Shown piece after piece: positions 34,097 to 43,399 of a stretch of 64,000 nt of DNA; the stretch's first letter is position 1, and every line of letters starts with the position of its first letter. The DNA comes from Ornithinimicrobium avium (GTDB lineage: Bacteria > Actinomycetota > Actinomycetes > Actinomycetales > Dermatophilaceae), in contig NZ_CP031229.1 of NCBI RefSeq assembly GCF_003351765.1, positions 744,001 through 808,000 of the forward strand, read 5' to 3'. The notes under the pieces were generated by a model. It worked only from the letters and a program-made list of their open reading frames with translations, made no database searches and was not told the DNA's origin. A program made the translations under genes and the position numbers.

Positions 34097-35867
34097 GCCA
34101 GCCCCGACAGCCGGGCCTGGGTCGCGAACTGCGGGTGCGCCGCCACGACCTCCTCGAAGGTGCCGCGGGCCGCGATCGTCCCCTCCGTCATGAAGCACAC
34201 CTGGTCGCTGCCGCGCACCGTGGAGAGCCGGTGCGCGACCGCGACCACCGTCACCTGCCCGTGCAGCTCGTGGATCGCGCGCGCGACGGCGTCCTCGGTG
34301 GTGGTGTCCAGCGCCGAGGTCGCCTCGTCGAGCACGAGCACGAGCGGGTCGCCGTAGAGCGCCCGCGCGATCCCGAGCCGCTGGCGCTGCCCGCCCGAGA
34401 GCGCCAGGCCCCGCTCCGCGACCCGGGTGTGCAGCCCGCCCCGGTCCTGCACGACGTCCAGCAGCTGGGCCTGCTCGAGGGCGCGGACCACCCGGTCCTC
34501 GTCGAGGTCGTCGCCCCAGGTGAGGGCGACGTTCTGGGCGACGGTGCCGTCGAAGAGGTTGACCTCCTGGGGGACGTAGCCGACCCGCGAGCGCCACGCC
34601 GCGAGGACGTCGGCCAGGGGCAGCTCGTCGAGGCGGATCTCGCCCTCCTGCGGGACGAGCAGGCCGAGCAGGACGTCCACGAGCGTGGACTTGCCGGCGC
34701 CGGAGGCCCCGACGAGAGCGACCGAGGAGCCCATCGGCACGTCGAGGTCCACCCCGTGCAGCGCCGGGACGCGGGCGCCCGGGTAGGTGAAGCAGACCCC
34801 GCGCAGCGAGAGCACCTCGGGGTCGTGCGGCAGCGGCTCCTGGCCCAGCTGCTCGGCGGCCACCACGTAGCCCTGCGCGTCGACGATGTCCCGGATCACC
34901 GCCTCCGCGTGCGGCAGCGTCGAGGCGGTCTGGGTCATCACCGACTGGAAACGGTTGACGCTGGGGATCATCCGCATGCCCGCCACCGCGAACAGCGCGA
35001 TCGCCTCGAACGCCTGCCCCGGCCCGCCGAGCAGGTAGGCCACTCCCCCCACCAGGGCGAAGCCGAGCACCAGGCCGGTGTCGGTGACGAACTTGGGCAC
35101 CGCGCCCAGGAACATCAGGTTGCTGCGGGCGCGGGTGGCGTGCACCCGGTTGGCGTGCACCTCGGCGCCGACCTCCTCGGCCTTGCCGCGGAGCGTCACC
35201 TCCTTCAGCGCGCCCATCATCTCGGTCATCAGCCCGGCGACCCTGAAGGAGTAGTCCCGGCCCACCCGTCCGGCGACGACCGCGCGGGGGAGATCACGAC
35301 GTACATGAGGACCGCGAGCCCGCCGAGGTAGGCGAAGGTGACGACCGCGGTGAGCGGCTGGGCGACCAGCAGGACGACCAGCACCGCGCCGAACGTCGCC
35401 AGCTCAGCCGGCAGCGAGGCCGCGGGCAGCAGCAGGCCCGTGGTGGTGTTGGCGATGCCGACGTCGGCCAGCCGCACCAGCTCGGCGGTGTTACGGCGCA
35501 GCCGCTCGGTCCAGGGCGCCCGGATGTAGGCGCCGAACAGACGGTCGCCGATGACGAGGTCGTAGGCGCCCAGCCGGCGGGACACCGCCCACTGCAGGGC
35601 GAGCGTGGCCAGTCCCTTGAGCACCACGAGCAGGGTGATCGTGCCCAGCAGCCAGCCGTAGCTCGCCGGGGCGACCTCGCCGAGCACCGGCAGCTCGACC
35701 GCCTGTCCCTGCACCATCGGGGCCAGCGTCAGGGCCAGCAGCGACAGGGCGACGATGTCGACCACGGACAGCAGGGCGGAGAGGGCGGCATACCCGAGCA
35801 GGAACCAGCGCGTGGACGCCGGCAGCAGCGGGAGCAGCTCGCGCAGCGCGCGCCACAGCCTCAGCAC
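34093..35867 (-). pseudogene. ABC exporter (fused membrane and ATPase domains) with one frameshift
   Basis: The N-terminal half (from the GTG at 35867, VLRLWRALREL) has several membrane helices of an ABC exporter. The C-terminal ATPase has Walker A GASGAGKST, signature LSGGQRQR, Walker B LVLVLDEATSAL and the H-loop AHRLSTVRG. Coding jumps frame at the five-base G run at 35284-35288 on the plus strand. One more base there restores a 591-residue protein with no other defect, so a sequencing or assembly error is as likely as true inactivation. It heads an operon with two glycosyltransferases, joined by ATGA overlaps, and would export a glycolipid or oligosaccharide; the cargo is inferred. Confidence 0.8.
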
Positions 35868-35894
35868 GCGACCCGCCTCGTCATGGCCCCATCG

Positions 35895-35900
35895 TAGGCT
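35895..35900 (+). promoter_or_regulatory. -10-like hexamer (TAGGCT) of the glycosyltransferase gene
   Basis: TAGGCT ends 6 nt before the GTG at 35907. It lies in the 39-nt gap between the divergent ABC exporter and glycosyltransferase genes. Confidence 0.45.
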
Positions 35901-35906
35901 GCGGGA

Positions 35907-37175
35907 GTGGCCGACCCCGTCAATGACCTGCGACGACTGGTGTGGCAGGGCCTGGCGCGGACACCGCGCCCGGTGCGCGAGCTCGCGACCCTGCCGGTGC
36001 GCCGCCGCGCCGACGCGCAGCTGCGGGCCCTGGCGCCCATGCCGCCGGCGCGACGCCGGCTCTACGTCGGTCCGTGGAACACCGCCGGGCAGGCGTGGGA
36101 GTGGGCACGGTCCGCCGAGCGGCACCTGGAAGGGGTCGCCGCGCAGAACCTCTGGGCGCAGCGCAGCCTGTCCCAGGCGCACTTCCGCTACCGCGCAGAC
36201 CACGAGATCAGCGTGCTGGCCCAGCGTGGTCGGGTGCGCGAGATCCACGGGGAGCGGGTGCTGCAGGAGGCGACGCACGTGCTGCACGAGTCCGGCCGGC
36301 CGGTCCTCGCCGACTTCCACGCGGGCTCGATGCTCGAGGACCTCCCGGCCCTGACCGCGGCGGGCGTCCGCCCCGCGGTGCTCTACCACGGCAGCGAGGT
36401 GCGCGACCTGCGCGAGCACGCCGGGCGCTACGCCAACAGCCCGTTCCGGGTGCCCGAGCGCGACTGGGACGACTACCTCCGCACGCTGCAGGCGGTCGTC
36501 GACCGCAACCGGGCCGACCTTCTCCGCTGGCAGGAGCACGGGCTGCCCGTCCTCGTCTCCACCCCGGACCTGCTCGACGTCGTGCCCGGCGCCAGGCTGC
36601 TGCCGCTGGTCGTCGACGTCGACCGCTTCGCGGCGGCCGGGGAGGCCTCTGGCATGCGCCCGCTCGAGCGCGAGCGGCCGGTCGTCCTGCACGCACCCTC
36701 CAACCCGCGGCTGAAGGGGACGCAGGTGGTGGAGGAGGTCCTGCACGGTATGCAGCGCGCCGGGCTGGTCGACTACCGCCGCCTCACCGGTGTCCCCCAC
36801 GAGCAGATGGCCGCCTTCGTCGCCGACGCGGACGTGGTGGTCGACCAGGTGGTCCTCGGCAACCCCGGCGTGCTGATGACGGAGTCGCTGGCGGCCGGGC
36901 GCGTCGTCGTCGCGCACCTGTCCGCGCAGGTGCGGGGTCGCTGGGCGGACACGCGGGCGACGACGGACCCCGGCTCCCCCGTGGCGGCCGCGCCCCCCGT
37001 GGTGGAGGCCGACCCCGACACCCTGCGGGAGGTGCTGGGGGACGTCCTGGCCCGGCGCACCGCATACCAGGAGATCGCCTCCCGCGGCCCGGGGTGGGCA
37101 CGCGCGCACCACGACGGCCGGCGGGCCGCGGAGGTGCTCGGCAGCTGGCTCGACGGGGCAGCCGCCGACGGCTGA
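35907..37175 (+). CDS. Glycosyltransferase-like protein (GT-B fold)
   Basis: The 422-residue protein has a GT-B-like C-terminal half. VVLHAPSNPRLKGTQVV matches the donor-domain opening of GT4-type enzymes, and ADVVVDQVVLGNPGVLMTES fits the nucleotide-sugar-binding region. The N-terminal half carries LYVGPWNTAGQAWEWA and DFHAGSMLEDL. It has no signal or membrane segment. The GTG at 35907 is supported by TAGGCT just upstream. It is divergent from the ABC exporter operon and lies in the polysaccharide region, so a role in assembling the same polymer is likely; acceptor and donor are unknown. Confidence 0.75.
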   Translation: MADPVNDLRRLVWQGLARTPRPVRELATLPVRRRADAQLRALAPMPPARRRLYVGPWNTAGQAWEWARSAERHLEGVAAQNLWAQRSLSQAHFRYRADHEISVLAQRGRVREIHGERVLQEATHVLHESGRPVLADFHAGSMLEDLPALTAAGVRPAVLYHGSEVRDLREHAGRYANSPFRVPERDWDDYLRTLQAVVDRNRADLLRWQEHGLPVLVSTPDLLDVVPGARLLPLVVDVDRFAAAGEASGMRPLERERPVVLHAPSNPRLKGTQVVEEVLHGMQRAGLVDYRRLTGVPHEQMAAFVADADVVVDQVVLGNPGVLMTESLAAGRVVVAHLSAQVRGRWADTRATTDPGSPVAAAPPVVEADPDTLREVLGDVLARRTAYQEIASRGPGWARAHHDGRRAAEVLGSWLDGAAADG

Positions 37176-37208
37176 GCACCACCGACGACGGCGGCGCCTC
37201 GCGGCGGG

Positions 37209-37856
37209 TCAGGCCGAGGACCGCCCTCGGCGCCACCACCGGCCTCGGCGCTTCCCCGCAGCACCGCCCGGCCCCGGCCGCTCCTCGGCCCCGGCGCTCC
37301 CGTCCCCGTCCCCCACCCGCTCGTCCCGCAGCCGCCGCCAGGCCAGCACCATCTCCTCGACGTCCACGCGCCCGACGACCGGCGGCGACCCCGCCCCCGC
37401 GTAGGGCCGGCGCCGGTCGGCCAGCACCCGCTCGTTGAAGTCTTCGAGGCGTGCCCGGACGGCGGCCTCCTCGGCCAGGCCCGCCAGCGACCCGGGGAGG
37501 CCGGCCTTCTCCCGGCGCAGCTGCAGCACCCCGGGCAGGGCGTCGGACAGGTCCAGCTGCTCGCGCTCGATCAGTCCGCGCACCCACCAGTCGGGGTCGG
37601 TGGTGATGTCGACGTCGCGCAGCGGCCGGCCGGCACCGGGCAGGTCGGCGAAGGCGCCCTGCCGCTCGGCCTGGGCGATCGACCGGTCCACCCAGCTCTG
37701 GATGCCCTCCGGGGTCATCCGGCGCCGCGGCTGGGGGCCGATGCCCAGCTCCGCCAGCTGCTCCTCGGCGTCCGGAGCACCCGGCCGCTGCCCGGGGCGT
37801 CCCCAGGTCGGGCGCCCCTGATCGCGTCGCTCGTCGCGTCCCTCGTCCTCGGTCAT
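37209..37856 (-). CDS. DUF1992-domain protein
   Basis: The 215-residue protein contains the DUF1992 (DnaJ homologue subfamily C member 28-like) region at about residues 45-165: SWVDRSIAQAERQGAFADLPG, GRPL and DPDWWVRGLIERE. The N-terminus is charged and low complexity, and the C-terminus is Arg/Gly-rich and basic, possibly nucleic-acid binding. No J domain is present. The function of the family is not known. The ATG at 37856 is preceded by a strong GGAGGT ribosome-binding site. It looks like a housekeeping insertion in the polysaccharide region. Confidence 0.85.
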   Translation of the reverse strand: MTEDEGRDERRDQGRPTWGRPGQRPGAPDAEEQLAELGIGPQPRRRMTPEGIQSWVDRSIAQAERQGAFADLPGAGRPLRDVDITTDPDWWVRGLIEREQLDLSDALPGVLQLRREKAGLPGSLAGLAEEAAVRARLEDFNERVLADRRRPYAGAGSPPVVGRVDVEEMVLAWRRLRDERVGDGDGSAGAEERPGPGGAAGKRRGRWWRRGRSSA

Positions 37857-37949
37857 GGCTGGCCACCTCCGTGCTCCCCAGCGTAGGTGCCCGCCCCCGA
37901 GGGGGTCTGTGGCGTCCACCACACGACCGGCGTGTGCAAAGGTCTGTGC

Positions 37950-39332
37950 ATGACGCACAGGATCGTGGTGATCGGCGCGGACGCGGCCGGTATGTCGGCC
38001 GCCCACCAGGCGCTCCGCGCCGCCCGCCGGGCCGGACGGGAGATCGAGGTGCTCGCCTTCGAGGCCACCGCGCACACGTCCTACAGCGCGTGCGGCCTGC
38101 CCTACTGGATCGCGGGGCAGGTGGGGTCCGGGGACGACATGGTCGCCCGCACCGCGGCGCAGCACGTCGCTGCCGGCATCGACCTGCGGGTGGGCACCCG
38201 GGTCACCGAGGTCGACCTGGACGCCCGCACCGTGACGGCGCAGGGTCCCGGTGGGGTCAGCACCCATCCCTACGACGACCTGGTGGTCGCCACCGGGGCC
38301 GCACCCTTCGTGCCCCGGCTGGGCGCGCGGGGAGGACGGCGCCCTGCTCCCCGGCACCGGGGTGGTCTCGACCCTCGACGACGGCCGGTACTGGCTGGAC
38401 GAGATCGGGGGCGAGAGCCGCGATGTCCTGGTCGCCGGCGGCGGCTACATCGGCCTGGAGATGGTCGAGACGGTCCTCGCCCGCGGGCACCGGTGCACCC
38501 TGCTCACCCGCGGCCGCTTCCTGCACACGCTCGACCCGGAGATGGGCCAGCGGGTGGTCGACGCGATGCGCCGGGCCGGGGCCGACGTGCGTGAAGGAGT
38601 CGAGGTGACCGGCCTGGACCTCGACGGGGACCGGGTGCGCGGCGCGCAGACCGCCGACGGCACCAGCGTGCCGGCCGACCGCGTGGTACTCGCGCTCGGC
38701 CTGACTCCCCGCTCGGACCTCGTCGCCGGCCAGCTGCCGCTGGGCAGCCGTCGGGGGCTCCTGCCGGACGCCCGCGGCCGGGTCGACGCCGACCGCGGCG
38801 TGTGGGCGGCCGGCGACTGCTGCGAGGTGCACCACCGGCTGCTCGACGAGCGCTCCTTCCTGCCCTGGGCACGTACGCCAACAAGCTCGGCCGGGCGCTC
38901 GGGGACAACCTGGGCGACCCCGCCAGCCCCCTGACCTTCGACGGCGCCCTGGGCACCGCGATCACCCGCTTCATGGGCGGGGACGAGTACCTCGAGATCG
39001 CGATGACCGGGCTGACCGAGGAGGTCGCGCTCGGCAGGGGTCTGGACGTGCTGGCCGCGACCCTGGAGGGGAGGACCGCCTCGGGCTACATGCCCGAGGC
39101 CGAGCCGGTCGCGATCCGGGTGGTCGCCGAGCGCGGCACCCGCCGCCTGCTCGGCGTCCAGATCGTCGGCGGGCACGGGGCGGGCAAACGCATCGACGCC
39201 GCCGCGGCGGTGCTCTGGTTCGGCGGGACGGTCGACGACCTGGCGTGGATGGACCTGGCCTACGCACCGCCGTTCGCGACCGCCTGGGAGGTGCTCTCGG
39301 TGGCTGCCCGCCGGGTCGCCGAGCGGCTCTGA
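37950..39332 (+). pseudogene. CoA-disulfide-reductase/NADH-oxidase-like flavoprotein, two frameshifts
   Basis: The N-terminus has the FAD block VVIGADAAGMSAAH and the active-site Cys48 in YSACGLPYW, as in CoA-disulfide reductases. The middle carries the NAD(P)H-binding VAGGGYIGLEMVE and the second FAD block GVWAAGDCCEVHH. The C-terminus is a dimerisation domain (GTYANKLGRALGDNL onward). Frame changes occur at about 38326-38332, beside a G run (one base extra or two missing). A second occurs at 38863-38865, where CCC should be CCCC. With both repaired the protein is about 460 residues, the family's usual length. A Shine-Dalgarno-like AAAGG precedes the ATG at 37950. Confidence 0.8.
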
Positions 39333-39367
39333 GCGCCCTGGCGGCCCGCGGTCCCCACCGCCCCCGT

Positions 39368-40600
39368 CTACGGCAGCGCAGCGTCCGCGGGCAGCACGAC
39401 CTGAGCGGCGTCGCGGCCGGTCGCCGCCAGGCTCCGGTGCTCGTGCACCCACCCGGCGAGGTGCCGTGCCCGCTCGGCCCGCTGCTGCGGCGTCTGCTCG
39501 CCGGCCCGGCGCAGGGCGGCGACCATCGCCCGCGCGACGGGCGTCACGTCATACCCCACCGCCTCACCGAGGTCGTGCTCGGCGACGTCGAGCGCCGCCG
39601 GGCCGGGCCCGGCGAAGACGACCGGGGTCCCGCAGGCGAGCGCGGCCAGGACCTTGGTCGGATAGGCGAAGTCGTAGCCCACCCCCGGCTTCACGCTCAC
39701 CAGCGCCGCAGCGGCGCCGCGCTGCCACGCCGCCGCCTGCTCCGCCGGCGCGAGCGGCCGCAGCTCGACGGCGCCCTCGGGCAGCTCGTCGCGCACCCGG
39801 GCCAGGGCCGGCCAGGAGGACCCCTGGCCCAGGAACACCAGGCGCGCCCCCGGCTCCTCGCGGACCACCTCGCGCATCGCCTCGGCGAAGACCTCGGCGC
39901 CCTGCCACTCCGAGGCGGTCCCGGCATACACGAGGTAGGGGGTGTCCGGGGCGTCCGGGTGCCGCTGGCCCCCGGGGGTGAAGACGTCGGTGTCCACGCC
40001 GTTGGGCACGACGGTCACCGGGGCGGCGGCGCCGGCGAGGGCCCGGACCCGCTCGGCCACCCCTTCGGAGACGGCGAGGACGTCGCGGGCCCCGCGCAGG
40101 GCGAAGCGCTCCACCCACCGCATCACGGTGACGACCGGGGCGGGCGCGCCCGTCGAGGCGGTCGCGTCGGACCAGACGTCGGCGGCGTAGTAGACGTAGG
40201 GGACCGGCCGGCGCGACAGCAGCCCGCGCACCGCCAGCGCCACCCGGGCGACCGCTCCGGTCGTCGGCGGGGGCTCGACGACCACCACGTCGGGGCGGAC
40301 GGCCGAGAGCAGCCGCACGGCCAGCGGCAGGTCGAAGGACAGGTAGGGCAGGTAGCCGCGCACGTAGCCGGTCGCGTCCCGCAGCACCGGCCACCGGGAC
40401 ACGCAGACCCGGCCGGGCCCGGGCGAGAGCGGCGGCATCGCGGTCTCCCGCAGCGCCGGCGGTGCCGCGGCGGTGACCACCGCCACGTCGGCCCGTTGCG
40501 CGAGGGATCGCACGAGGGCGCGCAGCCGGAAGGTCGCGGCCGCGGCCTCCGGCACGAAGATCCGGGTCGCGAGCAGGACCCTGGGCCGCCGGCCCGTCAC
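39368..40600 (-). CDS. Glycosyltransferase family 4 protein
   Basis: The 410-residue GT-B enzyme has the N-terminal acceptor domain (VLLATRIFVPEAAAATFRL), then VVPNGVDTDVF. The donor domain contains YLVYAGTASEWQGAEVF and VKPGVGYDFAYPTKVLAALA, with GTPVV before the terminal helix. It resembles WbuB/WcaI-type glycosyltransferases. The GTG start at 40600 overlaps the stop of the upstream sugar reductase (GTGA). It is the last gene of a four-gene operon that makes a diacetamido-uronic acid nucleotide sugar, and probably transfers that sugar or the next one. Confidence 0.88.
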   Translation of the reverse strand: MTGRRPRVLLATRIFVPEAAAATFRLRALVRSLAQRADVAVVTAAAPPALRETAMPPLSPGPGRVCVSRWPVLRDATGYVRGYLPYLSFDLPLAVRLLSAVRPDVVVVEPPPTTGAVARVALAVRGLLSRRPVPYVYYAADVWSDATASTGAPAPVVTVMRWVERFALRGARDVLAVSEGVAERVRALAGAAAPVTVVPNGVDTDVFTPGGQRHPDAPDTPYLVYAGTASEWQGAEVFAEAMREVVREEPGARLVFLGQGSSWPALARVRDELPEGAVELRPLAPAEQAAAWQRGAAAALVSVKPGVGYDFAYPTKVLAALACGTPVVFAGPGPAALDVAEHDLGEAVGYDVTPVARAMVAALRRAGEQTPQQRAERARHLAGWVHEHRSLAATGRDAAQVVLPADAALP

Positions 40601-41619
40601 AGGGTGACGGTCTGCCCGGTGGCGGCGGAGGTGAGGACGGCCTCGACGACGCGCAGGGTGTGGACGCCGTCGGCCATCGAGACCACGGCGGAGGGGCGGC
40701 CCCACAGGGCGTCGCGGAAGTTCTCCTGCTCCACCAGCAGCGGCTCCCGGCGGGAGATCGCGAAGGTCGTCGAGTCGCCCTCGGACACGCCCCGGAACGC
40801 GCTGGCCCGGTCCCACTCGGAGGTCACGTCACCGTTGGCGATGAAGGTCAGGTCACCGGTCAGGGTGTTGGCCACGAACGCACCCTTCTCCCCCGTCGCC
40901 ACCGTCTGACGGACCTTGAGCGGGGAGAGCCAGTTGACGGTGTGCGAGACGATCACCCCGCTGGCCAGCCGGCCCGTGGCCACCACCATGTCCTCGTGCT
41001 CCCGACCGCTGCGGTGCGTCACCTCACCGGCCACCCGCTCGTAGTGCGACTGCGCGATCCACGCCGCCAGGTCGATGTCGTGGGTGGCCAGGTCCTTGAC
41101 CACGCCCACGTCCGCGATCCGCCCCGGGAACGGCCCCTGCCGGGAGGTGGTGATCTGGTACAGCGCCCCCAGCTCCCCGGCCTCGATCCGGCGCCGCATC
41201 TCCAGCAGCGCCGGGTTGCACCGCTCCACGTACCCCACCGCACCGACCAGGCCCGCGTCGGCGAACGCCTGCGCCACCCGCTGCCCCGACTCCGCCGTCG
41301 CCGCGATCGGCTTCTCCACCATCGTGTGCACCCCCGCCCCGCACAGCGCCAGGGCGACCTCCTCGTGCGACCACGTCGGCACCGCGACCATCGCCGCGTC
41401 GATCCCCGCCCCGATCAGCCCCTCCACGCCGGGCAGCACCGGCAGGTCCCCGGCCACCCCGTGCCGGTCGCCGTAGGGGTCGGCGACCGCGACCAGCTCC
41501 ATCCCCTCCACCGACCGGATCACCCGCGCATGGTGCCGGCCCATCGAGCCCAGCCCGATCAGACCCATCCGCACCGTGCGACCCTCCGCCAGCACGCCCG
41601 CACCCACCTGCCCGGACAT
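40597..41619 (-). CDS. Gfo/Idh/MocA-family nucleotide-sugar 3-dehydrogenase (WbpB/WlbA-like)
   Basis: The 340-residue NAD-dependent oxidoreductase has the Rossmann block MGLIGLGSMGRHHARVI, the EKPIA motif with the catalytic lysine, and YVERCNPALLEMR. In the WbpB/WlbA family the enzyme oxidises C3 of UDP-GlcNAc-uronic acid to a 3-keto sugar for transamination. The next upstream gene is the aminotransferase and the one before it an N-acetyltransferase, the partners expected for that role. Its ATG at 41619 overlaps the aminotransferase stop by one base (TGATG). The assignment rests on family and operon together. Confidence 0.88.
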   Translation of the reverse strand: MSGQVGAGVLAEGRTVRMGLIGLGSMGRHHARVIRSVEGMELVAVADPYGDRHGVAGDLPVLPGVEGLIGAGIDAAMVAVPTWSHEEVALALCGAGVHTMVEKPIAATAESGQRVAQAFADAGLVGAVGYVERCNPALLEMRRRIEAGELGALYQITTSRQGPFPGRIADVGVVKDLATHDIDLAAWIAQSHYERVAGEVTHRSGREHEDMVVATGRLASGVIVSHTVNWLSPLKVRQTVATGEKGAFVANTLTGDLTFIANGDVTSEWDRASAFRGVSEGDSTTFAISRREPLLVEQENFRDALWGRPSAVVSMADGVHTLRVVEAVLTSAATGQTVTL

Positions 41620-42746
41620 CAGCCACCAGCCCCGACCACGGCGTGCACCGCAGCGGCGACCCGCTCCAGGTCCCCCTCCGACAACGAGGGATGCACCGGC
41701 AGGCTGATCACCTCGGCGGCCGCCCGCGCCGTCACCGGCAGCTCGCGGGCCGGGGCGAACCGGGCCAACGAGACCAGCTGATGGTTCGGCGTGGGGTAGT
41801 ACACCCCGCACCCCACCCGGTGCTCCTCGCGCAGCGCCTGCACCACCCGGTCCCGCTCCGCCGCGCTCGCACCCTCGACGCGGACCGTGTACTGGTGGTA
41901 GACGTGCGTGCACCCTTCGCGCACCGGCGGCGTCACGACCACACCGGCCAGCGCCTCGTCCAGCCACGCCGCGTTCGCGCGCCGCTGCTGCGTCCAGCCC
42001 CACACCTTGCCCAGCTGCACCCGTCCGATCGCCGCGTGGATGTCGGTCATCCGGTTGTTCAGCCCCACCACCTCGTTGGCGTACTGCCTCTCCATCCCCT
42101 GGTTGCGCAGCAGCCGCACCCCGCGGGCGATGTCCTCGTCCGCGCAGGAGACCATCCCGCCCTCCCCGGAGGTCATGTTCTTCGTCGGGTACAGGCTGAA
42201 CATCCCGAACACCCCGAAGCTGCCCACCGGCGCACCCTGATAGGTCGCGCCGTGCGCCTGCGCCGCGTCCTCGAACAGCTGCAGCCCGTGCTCGGCCGCG
42301 ACCGCGCCCAGCCCGTCCATGTCCGCCGGGTGACCGTAGAGGTGCACCGGCATCACCGCGGCCGTCGCCTCGCTCACCGCCGCCTCCACCGAGGCCGGGT
42401 CCAGGTTGAAGGTGTCCGCGCTGATGTCGGCGAACACCGGCGTGGCCCCCGTCAGCGCCACCGCGTTGGCCGTCGCCGCGAACGTGAACGAGGGCACGAT
42501 CACCTCGTCCCCCGCACCGATCCCCGCCGCCAACAACCCCAGGTGCAGACCCGAGGTCCCCGAGTTCACCGCCACGCACGTGCGACCCCCCACCAGCACG
42601 GCCGCGAACTCCTCCTCGAACGCCGCCACCTCCGGACCCTGCGCCACCATCCCCGAGGCCAGCACCCGGTCCACCGCCGCACGCTCCTCCACCCCGATCA
42701 CCGGCCTGGCCGCAGGGATCATGGGCAGCTCGGACGTCTCGGTCAT
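41619..42746 (-). CDS. DegT/DnrJ/EryC1-family sugar aminotransferase (WbpE/WlbC-like)
   Basis: The 375-residue PLP enzyme shows the family's NSGTSGLHLGL and VIVPSFTFAATANA blocks, Asp160 (FEDAAQAHG) and the PLP lysine Lys189 (YPTKNMTSGEGG). WbpE-type members transfer an amino group from glutamate to the 3-keto group of a UDP-HexNAc uronic acid. It lies between the 3-dehydrogenase and N-acetyltransferase genes and overlaps each by TGATG. Length and motifs are normal, and no frameshift is seen. Confidence 0.92.
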   Translation of the reverse strand: MTETSELPMIPAARPVIGVEERAAVDRVLASGMVAQGPEVAAFEEEFAAVLVGGRTCVAVNSGTSGLHLGLLAAGIGAGDEVIVPSFTFAATANAVALTGATPVFADISADTFNLDPASVEAAVSEATAAVMPVHLYGHPADMDGLGAVAAEHGLQLFEDAAQAHGATYQGAPVGSFGVFGMFSLYPTKNMTSGEGGMVSCADEDIARGVRLLRNQGMERQYANEVVGLNNRMTDIHAAIGRVQLGKVWGWTQQRRANAAWLDEALAGVVVTPPVREGCTHVYHQYTVRVEGASAAERDRVVQALREEHRVGCGVYYPTPNHQLVSLARFAPARELPVTARAAAEVISLPVHPSLSEGDLERVAAAVHAVVGAGG

Positions 42747-43348
42747 CAGGTGTCGCCTTCCGGGGTGAGGGTGCCGCGGTTCTCGCGGTAGAGGTCGCCG
42801 GTGGTCGGGCAGCGCCACTGCCCGGGGACGGTCGTCTGCTCCAACGGGTGGCCGGCCCGGCCGACCCAGCCGACATGGCGGGCCGGGACCCCGACGACCA
42901 GCGCGTGCGCCGGGACGTCCCGGGTGACGACGGCGCCGGCCGCGACGGTGGCCCACTCCCCGACCGTCACCGGCGCCACGCAGACCGCCCGGGCCCCGAT
43001 CGAGGCTCCGCGGCCGACGGTGACGCCGACCGACTCCCAGTCGGCCGCGCTCTTCAGCGAGCCGTCGGGGTTGATCGCGCGCGGGAAGGTGTCGTTGGTC
43101 AGCACCGCGGCCGGCCCGACGAAGACGCCGTCGGCCAGCTGCGCCGGCTCGTAGACGAGCGCGTAGTTCTGCACCTTGCAGTGGTCGCCCAGCCGCACGC
43201 CGGAGCCGATGTAGGCGCCTCGGCCGACCACGCAGCCACGGCCCAGGACCGCTCCCTCGCGCACCTGCGCCAGGTGCCAGACCGAGCTGTCCTCGCCGAG
43301 GCTCGCCTGGGGCGAGACGTCGGCGCTGTCCACGATGCGGGTCGCCAC
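42746..43348 (-). CDS. Left-handed beta-helix N-acetyltransferase (WbpD/WlbB-like)
   Basis: The 200-residue protein consists of hexapeptide repeats (REGAVLGRGCVVGRGAYIGS and similar) forming a trimeric left-handed beta-helix. The NDTFPRAI loop is characteristic of the WbpD/WlbB group, which acetylates the 3-amino group of the diaminouronic acid nucleotide. It is the first gene of the four-gene operon. The GTG at 43348 is preceded by AAGGAG, a good ribosome-binding site. The extended C-terminus (about 170-200, with PGQWRCPTTGDLY) goes beyond the helix, as in related enzymes. Confidence 0.9.
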   Translation of the reverse strand: MATRIVDSADVSPQASLGEDSSVWHLAQVREGAVLGRGCVVGRGAYIGSGVRLGDHCKVQNYALVYEPAQLADGVFVGPAAVLTNDTFPRAINPDGSLKSAADWESVGVTVGRGASIGARAVCVAPVTVGEWATVAAGAVVTRDVPAHALVVGVPARHVGWVGRAGHPLEQTTVPGQWRCPTTGDLYRENRGTLTPEGDT

Positions 43349-43399
43349 TGCACTCCTTGCTGCCGGGCTCGTCGGGCGTCCCGCCTCGCGTGCGGGACA

